DNA from: Glutamicibacter arilaitensis Re117
GTDB taxonomy: Bacteria > Actinomycetota > Actinomycetes > Actinomycetales > Micrococcaceae
DNA length: 64,000 nucleotides
Direction of reading: 5' to 3'
Assembly (NCBI RefSeq): GCF_000197735.1
Contig: NC_014550.1
Location: forward strand, 1,798,001 to 1,862,000
The notes beneath the pieces were generated by a model, which had not been told where the DNA came from, did no database searches, and saw only the letters and a program-made list of their open reading frames with translations. Made by a program: the position numbers and the translations under genes. This document shows positions 52,956-62,970 of the stretch, in pieces (position 1 is the stretch's first letter; every line of letters begins with the position of its first letter).

Positions 52956-54236
52956 CTAGCTCCAGAGCGGAGACAGCGTCTTTATCAGCTGTTGTACGCC
53001 CAGAACGATGAATAGTACTGCGGTGATCGCCAGTGCAGTGTTGGTGTGCCAGCGGTTGGCCCACGCCTTTGGAATCCGCTTGCCGTTGAGCAGGCCCAAG
53101 AGGGTCACAGCGAGGAATGGCATGAACAGCGCACCGAGCACACCGTAGGCCAGGATCAACGCAATTGGCTTGTCCAGCAGGAACAGCACCATTGGCGGGA
53201 AGGTCAGCCACAGGACATAGAACTTGAAGTACTTGCCGCCGGTCAGGGTATCCGGGTGGTTTGCCGGCTTCTTGCGCATGTGGCCCCAGAAATCAGCGAA
53301 CATCAGCGAAACACCATTCCATACGCCGATGATCGACGAGAAGGAAGCGGCCCAGAAGCCAATCAGGAAGCCATTGCCAACTACGGTGCCGTATTCGGCT
53401 CTCAGCACGTCGCCCAGTTCAAGCAAGCCCTTGTCGCCACCGGAGATGGTCACGCCAGCGGCGCGAACAACTTCAGCGCCAACGATGAGCATGGCAAGCA
53501 CGAAGATACCGGTCATGACGTAAGCCATGGAGTTGTCGATGCGCATGACGCGCATCCACTTAGGGGTGTACCAGCCCTTTTCACGCAGCCAGTAGCCGTA
53601 GGCTGCCAAGGTGATGGTGCCGCCAACGCCGCCGGCTAATGCCAGAGTGTAGACCACGCCGCCCTCTGGAATCATCGGGATCAGGCCCTTGAGCATTTCT
53701 GGAATGTTCGGAACAGCGATGAATGCCAAGCCGACCACGGTGATGAACATGATGCCCACCAGCACGGCGGTGACCTTCTCGAAGAAGCTGTACTTGCCGA
53801 ACCAGACCATCACGAAGCCCAGCAGGCCCATGATGACTGCCCAGATCTTCAGATCCACAGCCGGCATCAGCGCAGCCAGCGGGAGAGCCGCGGAACTCAT
53901 TGCCGTCGCACCGTACACGAAGCCCCAGAGGATGATGTACGGACCGAAGTACCAAGTGGTCCACTTGCCCAGGGTCTTCCAACCCTCGAAAATGGTCTTG
54001 CCGGTTGCCAAGGTGTAGCGGCCGGCGCCTTCAACCAAGACGATCTTCAAGATCACGCCGACAATCACTGCCCACAGCAGGGCGTAGCCGTACTGGCTAC
54101 CGGCTACCAGGGTGGCAACCATATCTGCTGCGCCAACGCCGGTGGCGGCAACTACGAGGCCGGGTCCGATAACTTTCCAGCGCGGTGGCCCGCCGCCGTC
54201 CAGGTCGGCGCGTGGCGCCTGGGTATTTTCGCTCAT
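52956..54236 (-). CDS. Nramp-fold transporter lacking the canonical metal-binding motifs
   Basis: 426 residues with about 11 membrane segments, Nramp-like spacing and the shared block AGSQYGYALLW. Where Nramp helix 1 has Asp-Pro-Gly-Asn, this protein has Gly-Ala-Ala-Asp (TGVGAADMVATLV). Where helix 6 has the MPH motif it has LAGGVGGTITLAAYGYW. Both half-sites that hold the metal in MntH are therefore changed. It belongs to a divergent branch, and a different substrate (for example Mg2+ or an organic solute) is possible. It is a single gene with a strong terminator. Confidence 0.83.
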   Translation of the reverse strand: MSENTQAPRADLDGGGPPRWKVIGPGLVVAATGVGAADMVATLVAGSQYGYALLWAVIVGVILKIVLVEGAGRYTLATGKTIFEGWKTLGKWTTWYFGPYIILWGFVYGATAMSSAALPLAALMPAVDLKIWAVIMGLLGFVMVWFGKYSFFEKVTAVLVGIMFITVVGLAFIAVPNIPEMLKGLIPMIPEGGVVYTLALAGGVGGTITLAAYGYWLREKGWYTPKWMRVMRIDNSMAYVMTGIFVLAMLIVGAEVVRAAGVTISGGDKGLLELGDVLRAEYGTVVGNGFLIGFWAASFSSIIGVWNGVSLMFADFWGHMRKKPANHPDTLTGGKYFKFYVLWLTFPPMVLFLLDKPIALILAYGVLGALFMPFLAVTLLGLLNGKRIPKAWANRWHTNTALAITAVLFIVLGVQQLIKTLSPLWS

Positions 54237-54478
54237 CTAGTATTCCTTTGACACAGTGCGAGTCCACCATGGACTTGCGTCAGCAGTGACGCGGACCACG
54301 GGGGTATGAGATCGTATTCAATCTTGGTAGTGATCTTCCTTACGGGCAAACTCCCAGTCAAGTACTAACACTTTCTTAGGAAAGCACGTGACGTGAAAAA
54401 CACTGCGCGTTCCAATTGCTAGAATCAAGCAGTTACCTCCGGGCATTTGGCCCGGATCCGGACACCGAGGATGATGCC

Positions 54479-55147
54479 GTGCAGCTTTTGATCGTCGAAG
54501 ACGACCAAGCCGTCGCCCACGCCCTTATTGACGCCGTACGATCGGCAGGCCATCAGGCAGAACATGTCAGCCGCGGAGCCGACGCCCTGTTGAACCACCA
54601 CAATGCCCAAGTGATCCTTCTGGATCTCGGCCTGCCGGACATGGACGGGCTGGAAGTCCTGCGCAAACTGCGTCAGGTCAGCGAGGTTCCGGTGGTGATC
54701 CTTTCAGCCCGCAATGACGAGCGCAGTGTGGTGCGCGGCCTGCGCCAGGGTGCCGATGATTTCCTGGTAAAGCCCATCGGGCTCACGGTCCTGCTTGCCC
54801 GTCTCGAAGCGGTGGCTCGCCGCGCCAAAGTCGAGGTGGCTGAGCGTGCCGGAGTGTTCAACACCGGCGGGCTGAGCGTGGACGCCAGCAAGCATGAAGC
54901 AAGCCTGGATGGACGGGACCTGAAGCTCACGGCCAAGGAATTCGACCTGCTTGCCTTGCTCGCGCAGTACGCAGGATCCGTAGTGACCAGGGAGCAGATC
55001 CTTGACCACCTGTGGGGAGATGCGTTTATTGCGGTCTCACGCTCCTTGGATGTGCATCTGACCGGCCTGCGCGCCAAACTGGCAACACCCGGACTGATAG
55101 TCAACGTGCGCGGAGTCGGCTACCGGCTGGAAACCCGGAACCCATGA
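54479..55147 (+). CDS. OmpR-family response regulator
   Basis: 222 residues from GTG 54479 (GAGG 9 bases upstream). The receiver domain has acidic EDD at residues 7-9, phospho-acceptor Asp49 in VILLDLGLPDMDG, and the conserved Lys in FLVKPIG. A winged-helix DNA-binding domain follows (LKLTAKEFDLLALLAQ; VNVRGVGYRLE). TAGAAT at 54420 is a possible -10 box. Its stop overlaps the kinase start (ATGA). Confidence 0.93.
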   Translation: MQLLIVEDDQAVAHALIDAVRSAGHQAEHVSRGADALLNHHNAQVILLDLGLPDMDGLEVLRKLRQVSEVPVVILSARNDERSVVRGLRQGADDFLVKPIGLTVLLARLEAVARRAKVEVAERAGVFNTGGLSVDASKHEASLDGRDLKLTAKEFDLLALLAQYAGSVVTREQILDHLWGDAFIAVSRSLDVHLTGLRAKLATPGLIVNVRGVGYRLETRNP

Positions 55148-56580
55148 GACTGCGCGTACTGGGCATCGTAGGCACCTTGCTGCTGGTGATCGTCGGGATC
55201 GTCAGCGGCGTGCTGCTGCAAAGCGTCAGCCGTGACGCCACCGCAGATCTCCAGCTGAATCGGCTGTCGTCGCTGAACCGGTTCGTCCACCTCGCATCCC
55301 AGGCCGATCGTCGCAGCGATTTGTCGATGCTCCAGCTGGAAATGGATACCTACAGCCATCTCTACGGCGAGGGCCTGCTGGTCACCATCGGCCAGCAGCA
55401 ATTGGTCTCCGGACCCATCGATCCGGCGAATCCTGAAGTCGCAGGCACCGTGCGCAACGCCGAGCTGAACCTGGGGCTGAACCAGATCCCGGCAATTGAT
55501 CCATTCTCGAACTCATCCGCCTTGCTTTCCCAACCTTTCGGCAATTCCGCACAGGTACTGGGCTCGGTCACGATGCAAGTGAACTTGGAAACTGCGCGTG
55601 CCAAGGTGCTGGAAAAATCCAGCCTGTTGTGGCTGGTTGTCGTCGCCATCGGCGCCGGCCTGCTGCTCTTGACCAATCGCGTCACCTCGTGGGTGTTGCG
55701 TCCGGTGCACCGGCTCAACAATGCGGTCAACGATATTGCCCGACACCAAGCACCAGTGCGCTTGGAAGAACAGGGGCCGCCAGAATTACGCGAGCTCGCA
55801 CGGTCCTTGAGCGAGATGGCCCGGACGCTGGCAAACAGCTTGAAGCAGCAGCAAGAACTCATCGCGGAGACTTCCCATCAGCTGCGGAACCCGGTGGCCG
55901 CCTTGCGCCTGCGTGTAGATCTGCTGAAAATCCGCCTGGGCGAAAGCGTAGACCTGGATGGAGTGCAGGCCGTTGAAAATGAACTAGACCGGGTCGAGAC
56001 CTTGTTAGATGGGGTCATGCGGTTGGCTAGCGCGGAGCATCGGCTCACCGAGCAAAGTGCAGGGGAGTCGATGCTGCCGTCAGTTGAGCACGGCCGCTGC
56101 ATCGATGTCGTTCAAATGCTGGCCGAGGAAGTGGAACGCCAAACTGAGGCGGCCCGGCGCTTCGGAAACCTACTGGTACTTGATCTCGACGAGGCGCCCA
56201 CGGCACCAGTAGTAGCCTGGTGCAATGGGTTCGACCTGCAGCAGATGCTTGCAGAATTGCTGGAAAACGCGTTCAAATACGCTCCAGCTAGCAAAATTGT
56301 CCTGAGCGTGGCCTCAACGCCGAAAGCAATCGAAATCCAGATACAAGACCATGGAGCCGGCATGAGCGAGGCTGAACTTGCCAGGGCCGGAGAACGATTC
56401 TGGCGTGCTGAACACGTGCGCCAAAGCCCGGGAACAGGTCTGGGCCTGGCCATTGTGGATCGGCTGGCACGCGCCAACAATGGCGAACTGATACTCGCAT
56501 CCGTTGCCGGAGCTGGATTGAAAGCGAGTATCATCCTGCCCCGCGCCGTACAACATGAGGCGGTGAGCCATGATTCGTGA
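55144..56580 (+). CDS. Membrane sensor histidine kinase
   Basis: 478 residues. Two membrane helices (about 4-24 and 160-180) flank an extracytoplasmic sensor domain. A HAMP segment follows, then the dimerisation domain with phospho-acceptor His in AETSHQLRNPVAALR, and the ATPase domain with N box (LAELLENAFKYAP), G1 (IQDHGAGMS) and G2 (SPGTGLGLAIVDRLA). It overlaps the regulator by 4 bases and the binding-protein gene by 11, so the three form one operon. The sensor domain probably works with the secreted binding protein; that is inference. Confidence 0.93.
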   Translation: MRLRVLGIVGTLLLVIVGIVSGVLLQSVSRDATADLQLNRLSSLNRFVHLASQADRRSDLSMLQLEMDTYSHLYGEGLLVTIGQQQLVSGPIDPANPEVAGTVRNAELNLGLNQIPAIDPFSNSSALLSQPFGNSAQVLGSVTMQVNLETARAKVLEKSSLLWLVVVAIGAGLLLLTNRVTSWVLRPVHRLNNAVNDIARHQAPVRLEEQGPPELRELARSLSEMARTLANSLKQQQELIAETSHQLRNPVAALRLRVDLLKIRLGESVDLDGVQAVENELDRVETLLDGVMRLASAEHRLTEQSAGESMLPSVEHGRCIDVVQMLAEEVERQTEAARRFGNLLVLDLDEAPTAPVVAWCNGFDLQQMLAELLENAFKYAPASKIVLSVASTPKAIEIQIQDHGAGMSEAELARAGERFWRAEHVRQSPGTGLGLAIVDRLARANNGELILASVAGAGLKASIILPRAVQHEAVSHDS

Positions 56581-57543
56581 ATCCGGCATCAGCAGGAGGA
56601 ACCTGCTGAAATACCTGCTGGCGCTTCCGGCAGTAGCAGCGCTGCCCGCACTGGCTTCCTGCAACCAGATGGCACAGGTAAGCCAGCTGAACATCGCCTC
56701 CGGTGAAGACGGAGGCATGTACTACCAATTCGCGTCATTGCTCTCCAAGGCTTTAGTGGAAAATGCTGTTGCAGAGCAATCGCAAGCGTTGAATACCCAA
56801 GCCAGCGCGCAGAACTTGAGCATGCTTGCAGGAAACAAGGCAGAATTGGCCTTGGTACTGGCCGATACCGTGGACCAATACCGCAAAAGCAACCAGCAGA
56901 AAACTGACGTGATGGCGCTGGGACGGGTCTACCAGAACTACTTCCATTGCATCCTGCGCCCAGACTCCGGCATCAAATCCTTGCAGGATCTAGCTGGCCG
57001 GACCATTGGCACCGGCGCCCCTGGTTCAGGAACCTGGGTGACCGGACAACGCATCCTGCAGGCCGCGAAGCTCAAGGGCACTGATAAGGCTCCGAAAGAA
57101 CTGCAATACGGATACGTCGCGGGGCTCAAGGCCCTTGACCGAGGAATCATCGACGCATTATTCCTCTTTGGCGGGCTGCCAGTAACTTCACTGGCTGAGC
57201 TGGCTTCGTCGACGGATCTGGCTTTATTGGATGTTTCTTCAGTCCTGCCGCAGCTTCGCGAGCAATATCCGAATCTTTACGACCGGGTGGTCATCCCGAA
57301 GGCACTTATCGCGCAATCCCATCCGTAGACACCATCGGTGTGGGCAATCTGTTAATGGCCCGGGCAGATATGCCCGAGGAGCTGGCCGGGGCGATCGTGA
57401 AGCTCTTGGCGAACCACGCAGATCAGCTCATCCCGGAATCCAGTTCCGGCATTCAGTATTTGACCCCGGAAACCTTGATCAGTACCGGAAACCAGCCCTT
57501 GCACCCCGGAGCGCGCAAAGCCTACCAAGAGCTTCACGGCTAG
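56570..57543 (+). pseudogene. TAXI-family solute-binding lipoprotein with a frameshift
   Basis: The N-terminus carries a twin-arginine motif (SRRNLLK), a hydrophobic stretch and a lipobox (LASC), so the product would be a Tat-exported lipoprotein. The TAXI domain follows (NIASGEDGGMYYQFASLL; GTGAPGSGTWVTGQRIL). The first frame ends at TAG 57326-57328, but similarity continues one frame over from about 57298 (GTYRAIPSVDTIGVGNLLMA) to TAG 57541. Loss of one base near CCGAAGGC, such as AAA to AA, explains this. It is either a real inactivating deletion or a sequencing error. No TRAP permease genes accompany it. Confidence 0.82.
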
Positions 57544-57627
57544 GGTTTACGCACGTCAGCACAAGACGAAAGCGGTATTGAGCACTAGTGTGTAATGCAA
57601 AGTACTGTTGCGAGAGGATCATTTGGG

Positions 57628-58944
57628 ATGCCCACCGTTGACGCGATTGCCGTGATGGAAAATGAAGCCGTTGAAATCTGCAGGAAGCTGATCCAGATCG
57701 ACACGACGAACTATGGCGGAAATAAGGGAGCTGGCGAGCTGGAAGCCGCACGCTATGTTGCCCAACTGCTTCAGGAAGTAGGCCTGGCGGCCCAGATCTA
57801 CGAGTCCGCCCCGGGCCGAGCCAACGTACTGGTCCGCATCCCCGGAGCCGACAGGACCTTGCCCGCACTGGTGGTGCACGGACACCTTGATGTCGTTCCG
57901 GCCATCGCCGAAGACTGGAGCGTGGATCCCTTCGGAGCTGAAATCATCGATGGAATGATTTGGGGCCGTGGCGCAGTGGACATGAAGAACATGGATGCCA
58001 TGATCATCGCCGCCGTGCGCCACCTGCAACGTGAAAACATCACCCCGCCGCGCGACCTGATCATCGCCTTCTTTGCTGATGAAGAAGCAGGCGGGGACTA
58101 CGGCTCAGGATGGATGGTCCAGAACCATCCAGAACTTTTCGCCGGGGCAACCGAAGCGATCAGCGAAGTCGGCGGATTTTCGGTGGAAATCAACGGCCGG
58201 CGCGCCTACATGCTGCAGACCGCGGAAAAGGGCATCGCCTGGCTGAAACTGACTGCCCAGGGAATGGCAGGGCACGGCTCGCAGCTGAACCCCGACAACG
58301 CGGTCACCGCCCTGGCCGGAGCAGTGCACCGCATCGGTGAACACCAGTGGCCGCTGTCGTACACCAAAACCACCCGGGCCCTACTTGAACAGGTCGCAGA
58401 GCTGGCCGGACTGGACTTCGATGAAGCCAACCCGGCCCCACTGCTCACGGCCATGGGCAACGTTTCCAGATTCGTCGGAGCCACCTTGCAGAACACCGCA
58501 AATCCCACGGCGCTGGAAGCCGGCTACAAGCACAATGTGATTCCCGGCCAAGCCCACGCGCTGATCGATTGCCGCACGCTGCCCGATCAGCACGAAGCCA
58601 CCCTCCAAACCCTGCGCGAGCTGGCCGGGGAGCATGTGGAGGTATCCATGATGCATGAACAAGACTCCCTGGAAGTACCATTCGCCGGGCCGCTGGTTGA
58701 ATCGATGGTCCAGTCCTTGCTGGCCGAAGATCCTGACGCGGTGGTGCTGCCGTATATGCTTTCTGGCGGAACCGATAACAAATGGCTGGCCAAGCTGGAT
58801 ATCACCGGATACGGTTTTGCGCCGCTGCAGCTTCCAGCCGAACTGGATTTCACCGGCATGTTCCACGGCGTAGACGAACGCGTGCCGGTGGACTCGATCA
58901 AGTTCGGAGTCAGAGTCCTGCACAAACTCTTGCAGGAATACTAG
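57628..58944 (+). CDS. M20 family peptidase
   Basis: 438 residues from ATG 57628. The metal-binding motifs are HGHLDVVPA (His and Asp), WGRGAVDMKN (Asp), ADEEAGGDYG (catalytic Glu and ligand) and a late His in GMFHGVDERVPVD. A dimerisation domain lies at about 190-330. This family cleaves dipeptides or N-acyl amino acids. It follows the TAXI remnant but has its own leader. Confidence 0.9.
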   Translation: MPTVDAIAVMENEAVEICRKLIQIDTTNYGGNKGAGELEAARYVAQLLQEVGLAAQIYESAPGRANVLVRIPGADRTLPALVVHGHLDVVPAIAEDWSVDPFGAEIIDGMIWGRGAVDMKNMDAMIIAAVRHLQRENITPPRDLIIAFFADEEAGGDYGSGWMVQNHPELFAGATEAISEVGGFSVEINGRRAYMLQTAEKGIAWLKLTAQGMAGHGSQLNPDNAVTALAGAVHRIGEHQWPLSYTKTTRALLEQVAELAGLDFDEANPAPLLTAMGNVSRFVGATLQNTANPTALEAGYKHNVIPGQAHALIDCRTLPDQHEATLQTLRELAGEHVEVSMMHEQDSLEVPFAGPLVESMVQSLLAEDPDAVVLPYMLSGGTDNKWLAKLDITGYGFAPLQLPAELDFTGMFHGVDERVPVDSIKFGVRVLHKLLQEY

Positions 58945-58993
58945 AACCCACAGTTGGCGCAGCCAACCTATTGAATATTCAGGAGCAGAACCC

Positions 58994-60133
58994 TTGTCCA
59001 TTGAATCAGTGCTGACCGATCAGCTGCTTGAACGCTTCCGCACCCGTGCGGCCGGATATGACCAGGAAAACACCTTCGCAATCGAAGATTTCAAGGAACT
59101 GGTGGAACTGGGCTATCTCAAGGCATTGGTTCCGGTAGAGCGCGGGGGACTGGGCTGGGACTTTCAAATGCTGGCCCTGGCCCAACGCCGACTGGCTACC
59201 GCGGCACCCGGCACGGCTCTGGCCATCAACATGCACCAGGTGTGGGCCGGCGTGGCCTACCTGCTGAACGCACGCGCAGATGATCGCCTGAACATGGTCA
59301 CCGATTGGATTGCCGACGGGGAAGTCATGGCCTTTGGCATCTCGGAACCGGGCAATGACGCGGTACTCTTCGACTCGAAGACCAAGGCGCGCACCGCCGA
59401 TGACGGGTCGGTGGCATTTGACGGGGTGAAGATCTTCACCTCGCTGGCCCCGGCATTCACTCGCTTGGGAGTTTTCGGCAAAGACGAGGCAACCGGGGAA
59501 CTGGTCCACGGATTTGTTGCCAAGGGCCCCGGAGTGAATTCACTGAACGACTGGAATACCTTGGGCATGCGGGCCAGCCAGTCCCACACCACCAAATTGG
59601 AAAATGCTGTGGCGCCGAGCCAGTGGGTGCATTCGCGGCTGCCGGTGGGGCCGAATGCCGATCCGCTGATTTTTGGAATCTTTGCCTCATTCCTGACCCT
59701 GACTGCCAGCGTCTATGTGGGTATCGCCGATCGCGCGGTCACCTTGGGCCAAGAAGCCTTGAATAAGCGGGTGCATCACGACGGCAGCAAGTATTCGCAG
59801 GATATCCGCGCCCGCGGGCTGCTGGCCGAATCGGCGATGCGCCTTTTGACCTTGGATGCCTTGCAGCGTTCGGTCGCCGGGGATTTGGAAGCAAAGGTTG
59901 ATCACCAGAGCGCCTGGTTCCCCAAGCTGGTCACCTTGCGCACCGTGGCAGGGGATACCGCGCGGGAGAACATCCAGAGCGCAGGGCAGCTGCTGGGCGG
60001 CGGGGGATACTTCCGCGGCTCGGAATTCGAACGGCTCTACCGTGACGTTCAAGCCAGCTGGTACCACCCATCCAACGCCGCGTCGGCCGCGAACACCATC
60101 GCGTCCTGGCTGGTTGGTCCGCTGGAAAGCTAA
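58994..60133 (+). CDS. Acyl-CoA dehydrogenase-like flavoprotein
   Basis: 379 residues starting at TTG 58994 (AGGAGC upstream). It has the acyl-CoA dehydrogenase fold (LVPVERGGLGWDF, then FGISEPGNDAVLFD and LGMRASQSHTTKL). The C-terminal region reads QLLGGGGYFRGSEFERLYRDV followed by YHPSNA, without the Glu-Gly-Thr catalytic segment. This resembles the branch that includes flavin monooxygenases of the DszC type as well as unusual dehydrogenases. The reaction is therefore uncertain. It lies 49 bases after the M20 peptidase gene. Confidence 0.85.
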   Translation: MSIESVLTDQLLERFRTRAAGYDQENTFAIEDFKELVELGYLKALVPVERGGLGWDFQMLALAQRRLATAAPGTALAINMHQVWAGVAYLLNARADDRLNMVTDWIADGEVMAFGISEPGNDAVLFDSKTKARTADDGSVAFDGVKIFTSLAPAFTRLGVFGKDEATGELVHGFVAKGPGVNSLNDWNTLGMRASQSHTTKLENAVAPSQWVHSRLPVGPNADPLIFGIFASFLTLTASVYVGIADRAVTLGQEALNKRVHHDGSKYSQDIRARGLLAESAMRLLTLDALQRSVAGDLEAKVDHQSAWFPKLVTLRTVAGDTARENIQSAGQLLGGGGYFRGSEFERLYRDVQASWYHPSNAASAANTIASWLVGPLES

Positions 60134-60135
60134 GC

Positions 60136-60369
60136 TCAGGTGCCCAGGGTGCTGCGGATTCGCATCACCCTGCGGCGCAACCAGTACTTGTAGGCGCCGC
60201 CTTCGTAGCGGCAGGTGCGCATCAGCTCCCATTTGCCGTTATCGGCATGCTCGCGCAAGGCGGCGCGAGCCAGGTGCTTGGGCTCGCCGGGGAAGGACGT
60301 GATGACCAGATATTCGAAGCGCTGGTCATCTTCATGATGCAGGGCTGGCTTAATTCTTTCTTCGAGCAT
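60136..60369 (-). CDS. DUF5703 family small protein
   Basis: 77 residues. The conserved pattern is FEYLVITSFPGE at 19-30 and the basic C-terminus YKYWLRRRVMRIR. It is widespread in actinobacteria, of unknown function, with no signal peptide. It converges with the flavoprotein gene (2 bases between stops) and diverges from the next small gene. Confidence 0.75.
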   Translation of the reverse strand: MLEERIKPALHHEDDQRFEYLVITSFPGEPKHLARAALREHADNGKWELMRTCRYEGGAYKYWLRRRVMRIRSTLGT

Positions 60370-60413
60370 CTTGCCCCCTATCTAAAGAACGCGGTGCGTT
60401 GTAGCCTCAAGCT

Positions 60414-60623
60414 ATGAGTACTGAACCGAGTTTTGCACTGCAAGCCCTTATTGCCCGCCTTGAGCAGCATCTTGCAATTGTGTCGCAGAGCCGCGGGGCT
60501 GGTGAAGCATCCATCGATGCAGCTTTTGGTGCGCTGGCTGATGCCTTCGAAGACTATGAAGATGCCCTCTACGATCAGTATTCCGAGCTTTTGCCTTTCA
60601 CCATACCCTCGGATGACGAGTGA
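60414..60623 (+). CDS. Small acidic conserved protein
   Basis: 69 residues, very acidic in the second half (AFEDYEDALYDQYSELLPF). No family is named. TAGCCT ends 6 bases before the ATG, and there is no ribosome site, so the message is probably leaderless. It faces the DUF5703 gene and precedes uppP. Confidence 0.62.
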   Translation: MSTEPSFALQALIARLEQHLAIVSQSRGAGEASIDAAFGALADAFEDYEDALYDQYSELLPFTIPSDDE

Positions 60624-60701
60624 GTACGACCACGGAGTGAATTTTGCAGATTCCGTGTTTCTGAGTCCCGATAGTCGCCTAGGGTGAAGTAATGTCGAGG
60701 G

Positions 60702-61526
60702 GTGAATTGGTTTGAAGCAGCTTTCCTGGGATTGATCCAAGGCCTGACCGAGTTCCTCCCGATCTCGTCCTCAGCCCACTTGCGAATCGTTGGCGAACTC
60801 CTGCCCAACGCCCAAGACCCCGGCGCGGCATTTACCGCCATTACCCAGCTGGGTACCGAAACCGCAGTGATCGTCTTCTTCTGGCGTGACATCGTGCGGA
60901 TCATCGGCGCCTGGTGCAAGGCATTGGTCGGCAAGATCCCGCATTCGGACCCCGACGCCAAAATGGGTTGGCTGATCATCATCGGCTCCATCCCTATCGC
61001 GGTGCTGGGCCTGCTGCTGGAAGACTACATCGATACGAACTTCCGTTCGCTGTGGATCGTAGCGACCACACTGGTGGTCTTCGGCCTGATCCTGGCCATA
61101 GCCGACCACTACGGCAAGCAGCAGCGCACCTTGGAGAAGCTGACCGTCAAGCACGGCATCTTCTACGGCCTGGCCCAGGCCATGGCACTGATCCCGGGCG
61201 TCTCCCGTTCCGGTGGCACCATCACCGCAGGCTTGCTCATGGGCTACACCCGTGAAGCAGCGGCCCGCTATTCCTTCTTGCTGGCAATCCCCGCAGTCTA
61301 CGCCTCGGGCCTGTACAAGCTGGTGAAGTCCTTCGACGAACCAGGGGTGTACACCCTGGCGCAGACCGGTGTGGCCACTGCCGTGGCCTTCGTAGTCGGC
61401 TTCCTGATCGTGGGCTGGTTCCTGAAGTTCGTTTCCAACCACTCCTACAGCTTCTTCGTTTGGTACCGCATCCTGCTGGGTCTGGCGCTATTCGTCGCAC
61501 TGGGCTTGGGCTGGATGGCCGCCTAA
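60702..61526 (+). CDS. uppP: Undecaprenyl-diphosphatase
   Basis: 274 residues with about eight membrane helices. It has the BacA/UppP motifs [20 protein letters not shown] near the N-terminus and [17 protein letters not shown] in the middle, which hold the catalytic Glu, Ser and Arg residues. It recycles undecaprenyl pyrophosphate for cell-wall synthesis and confers bacitracin tolerance. It begins at GTG 60702. Confidence 0.95.
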   Translation: MNWFEAAFLGLIQGLTEFLPISSSAHLRIVGELLPNAQDPGAAFTAITQLGTETAVIVFFWRDIVRIIGAWCKALVGKIPHSDPDAKMGWLIIIGSIPIAVLGLLLEDYIDTNFRSLWIVATTLVVFGLILAIADHYGKQQRTLEKLTVKHGIFYGLAQAMALIPGVSRSGGTITAGLLMGYTREAAARYSFLLAIPAVYASGLYKLVKSFDEPGVYTLAQTGVATAVAFVVGFLIVGWFLKFVSNHSYSFFVWYRILLGLALFVALGLGWMAA

Positions 61527-61538
61527 AAGCAAGCTTCC

Positions 61539-61570
61539 AAGATGTCCGTGGAACACTTCACGGACATCTT
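61539..61570 (+). terminator. Terminator of uppP
   Basis: A perfect 12-bp stem, AAGATGTCCGTG with CACGGACATCTT, followed by CTGGTT, 12 bases after the stop. Confidence 0.85.
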
Positions 61571-61653
61571 CTGGTTAAAGGGAATAAACCCAGCCCTGTT
61601 TCACTTGGAGTTAAGGGAAGTATTTCGTCGCATCTGCGAAAGGATGTTCATAA

Positions 61654-62916
61654 GTGCACGCGTGGAAAGACCCTGAGGTACCTCAGGTGGCTGGTTCGGC
61701 ACCAACACTGGAACTTTTCAACACCGCCACCGGAACCCAGCAGGTAACCGCGCCAGCGGACCAAGCTGCCGCCCCGGCAAGCATGTACGTCTGCGGCATC
61801 ACCCCGTATGACGCCACCCATATGGGCCACGCCGCCACCTACGTCACCTTCGACTTGGTGCAGCGCACCTGGCGCGATGCCGGACGCTCGGTGGCCTACA
61901 CCCAGAACATCACCGATGTCGATGACCCGCTGCTGGAACGCGCCGAGGCCACCAACGTGGACTGGCGCGAGCTGGCCGAGTCCCAGATCCAGCTCTTCCG
62001 CGATGACATGGAAGCGCTGAACGTCATCCCGCCGCAGAACTACATCGGTGCCGTGGAATCCATCCATTGGCTGGTCCCGGTTGTCGAGCAGCTGCTCGAA
62101 GCGGATCTGGCCTACGTGGTTCCAGCAGGTGCCGACGGAGTGGAAGGCGATGTGTACTTCGATACCATGGGCGCGCAGAACGATGCCTGGAAGCTGGGCA
62201 GCGTCTCGAACTACGACCGCGAAACCATGCTCCGCTTCTTCGCTGAACGCGGCGGAGATCCACAGCGCGCCGGCAAGCGCGACGCGTTGGATCCGCTGTT
62301 GTGGCGTGCCGCGCGTGAAGGCGAACCGTCATGGGATGGCGGCAAGCTCGGTGAAGGCCGTCCCGGCTGGCACATCGAATGTTCGGTCATTGCCCGCAAG
62401 ACCCTGCCGGCCCCGTTCACCGTCCAAGGCGGCGGCTCTGACCTGATCTTCCCGCACCACGAATTCTCCGCCGCGCACGCCGCTGCCGGCGATCATGCCG
62501 AACTGGCCCAAACCTACGTGCACACCGGCATGGTGGGCCTGGACGGCGAAAAGATGAGCAAGTCGCTGGGCAACCTGGTGCTGGTCTCCAAGCTGCGCGC
62601 GGCCGGGGTGGAGCCGGTGGCCATCCGCGCCGTACTGCTCTCCCAGCACTACCGCACCGACTGGTTCTGGACCGACGAGCTGCTTGCCGGCGCACAGCAG
62701 CGGGTGGCCACCTGGCGCAAGGCATTGGAATCTGCCAGCATGCAAGACGCCCAGCAGGTAATTGCAGGCATCCGCGAGCACATGGCCAATGACCTGGATG
62801 CGCCATCGGCGCTGAAGGCCATTGACCAGTGGGCAACGCAGCCTGCCAGCTCGCAGGGCGAAGGCGCTACGGCGCTGCGCGATGGCATCAACGCACTGCT
62901 GGGGCTCAAGCTCTAA
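61654..62916 (+). CDS. mshC: Cysteine:glucosaminyl-inositol ligase MshC
   Basis: 420 residues, derived from cysteinyl-tRNA synthetase but without its tRNA-binding C-terminus. It has the HIGH-like motif [10 protein letters not shown], the KMSKS loop [11 protein letters not shown], and zinc/cysteine-site residues in [10 protein letters not shown] and WHIECSVIA. It activates cysteine with ATP and links it to GlcN-inositol, the third committed step of mycothiol synthesis. It starts at GTG 61654 with GAAAGGA upstream. With mshA in the same window this confirms a mycothiol-producing actinobacterium. Confidence 0.95.
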   Translation: MHAWKDPEVPQVAGSAPTLELFNTATGTQQVTAPADQAAAPASMYVCGITPYDATHMGHAATYVTFDLVQRTWRDAGRSVAYTQNITDVDDPLLERAEATNVDWRELAESQIQLFRDDMEALNVIPPQNYIGAVESIHWLVPVVEQLLEADLAYVVPAGADGVEGDVYFDTMGAQNDAWKLGSVSNYDRETMLRFFAERGGDPQRAGKRDALDPLLWRAAREGEPSWDGGKLGEGRPGWHIECSVIARKTLPAPFTVQGGGSDLIFPHHEFSAAHAAAGDHAELAQTYVHTGMVGLDGEKMSKSLGNLVLVSKLRAAGVEPVAIRAVLLSQHYRTDWFWTDELLAGAQQRVATWRKALESASMQDAQQVIAGIREHMANDLDAPSALKAIDQWATQPASSQGEGATALRDGINALLGLKL

Positions 62917-62939
62917 GCATCTGGCAAAAAGTGTTCACG

Positions 62940-62970
62940 GGGTCCGGCTTCAGATATCGAAGTCGGACCC
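62940..62970 (+). terminator. Hairpin terminator of mshC, overlapping the 3' end of the PAC2 gene
   Basis: GGGTCCG...CTTC pairs with GAAG...CGGACCC. It begins 23 bases after the mshC stop and includes the last codons of the convergent PAC2 gene. Confidence 0.55.

Noticed and set aside
57250-57345. Programmed frameshift as the explanation for the split TAXI gene
   Set aside because: The region around CCGAAGGCAC has no slippery heptamer and no downstream hairpin, unlike the IS3 element. A mutation or read error is simpler.
61571-61653. SigR-type promoter (GGAAT...GTT) upstream of mshC
   Set aside because: GGAAT is present, but no GTT falls at the required spacing of 18-19 bases.
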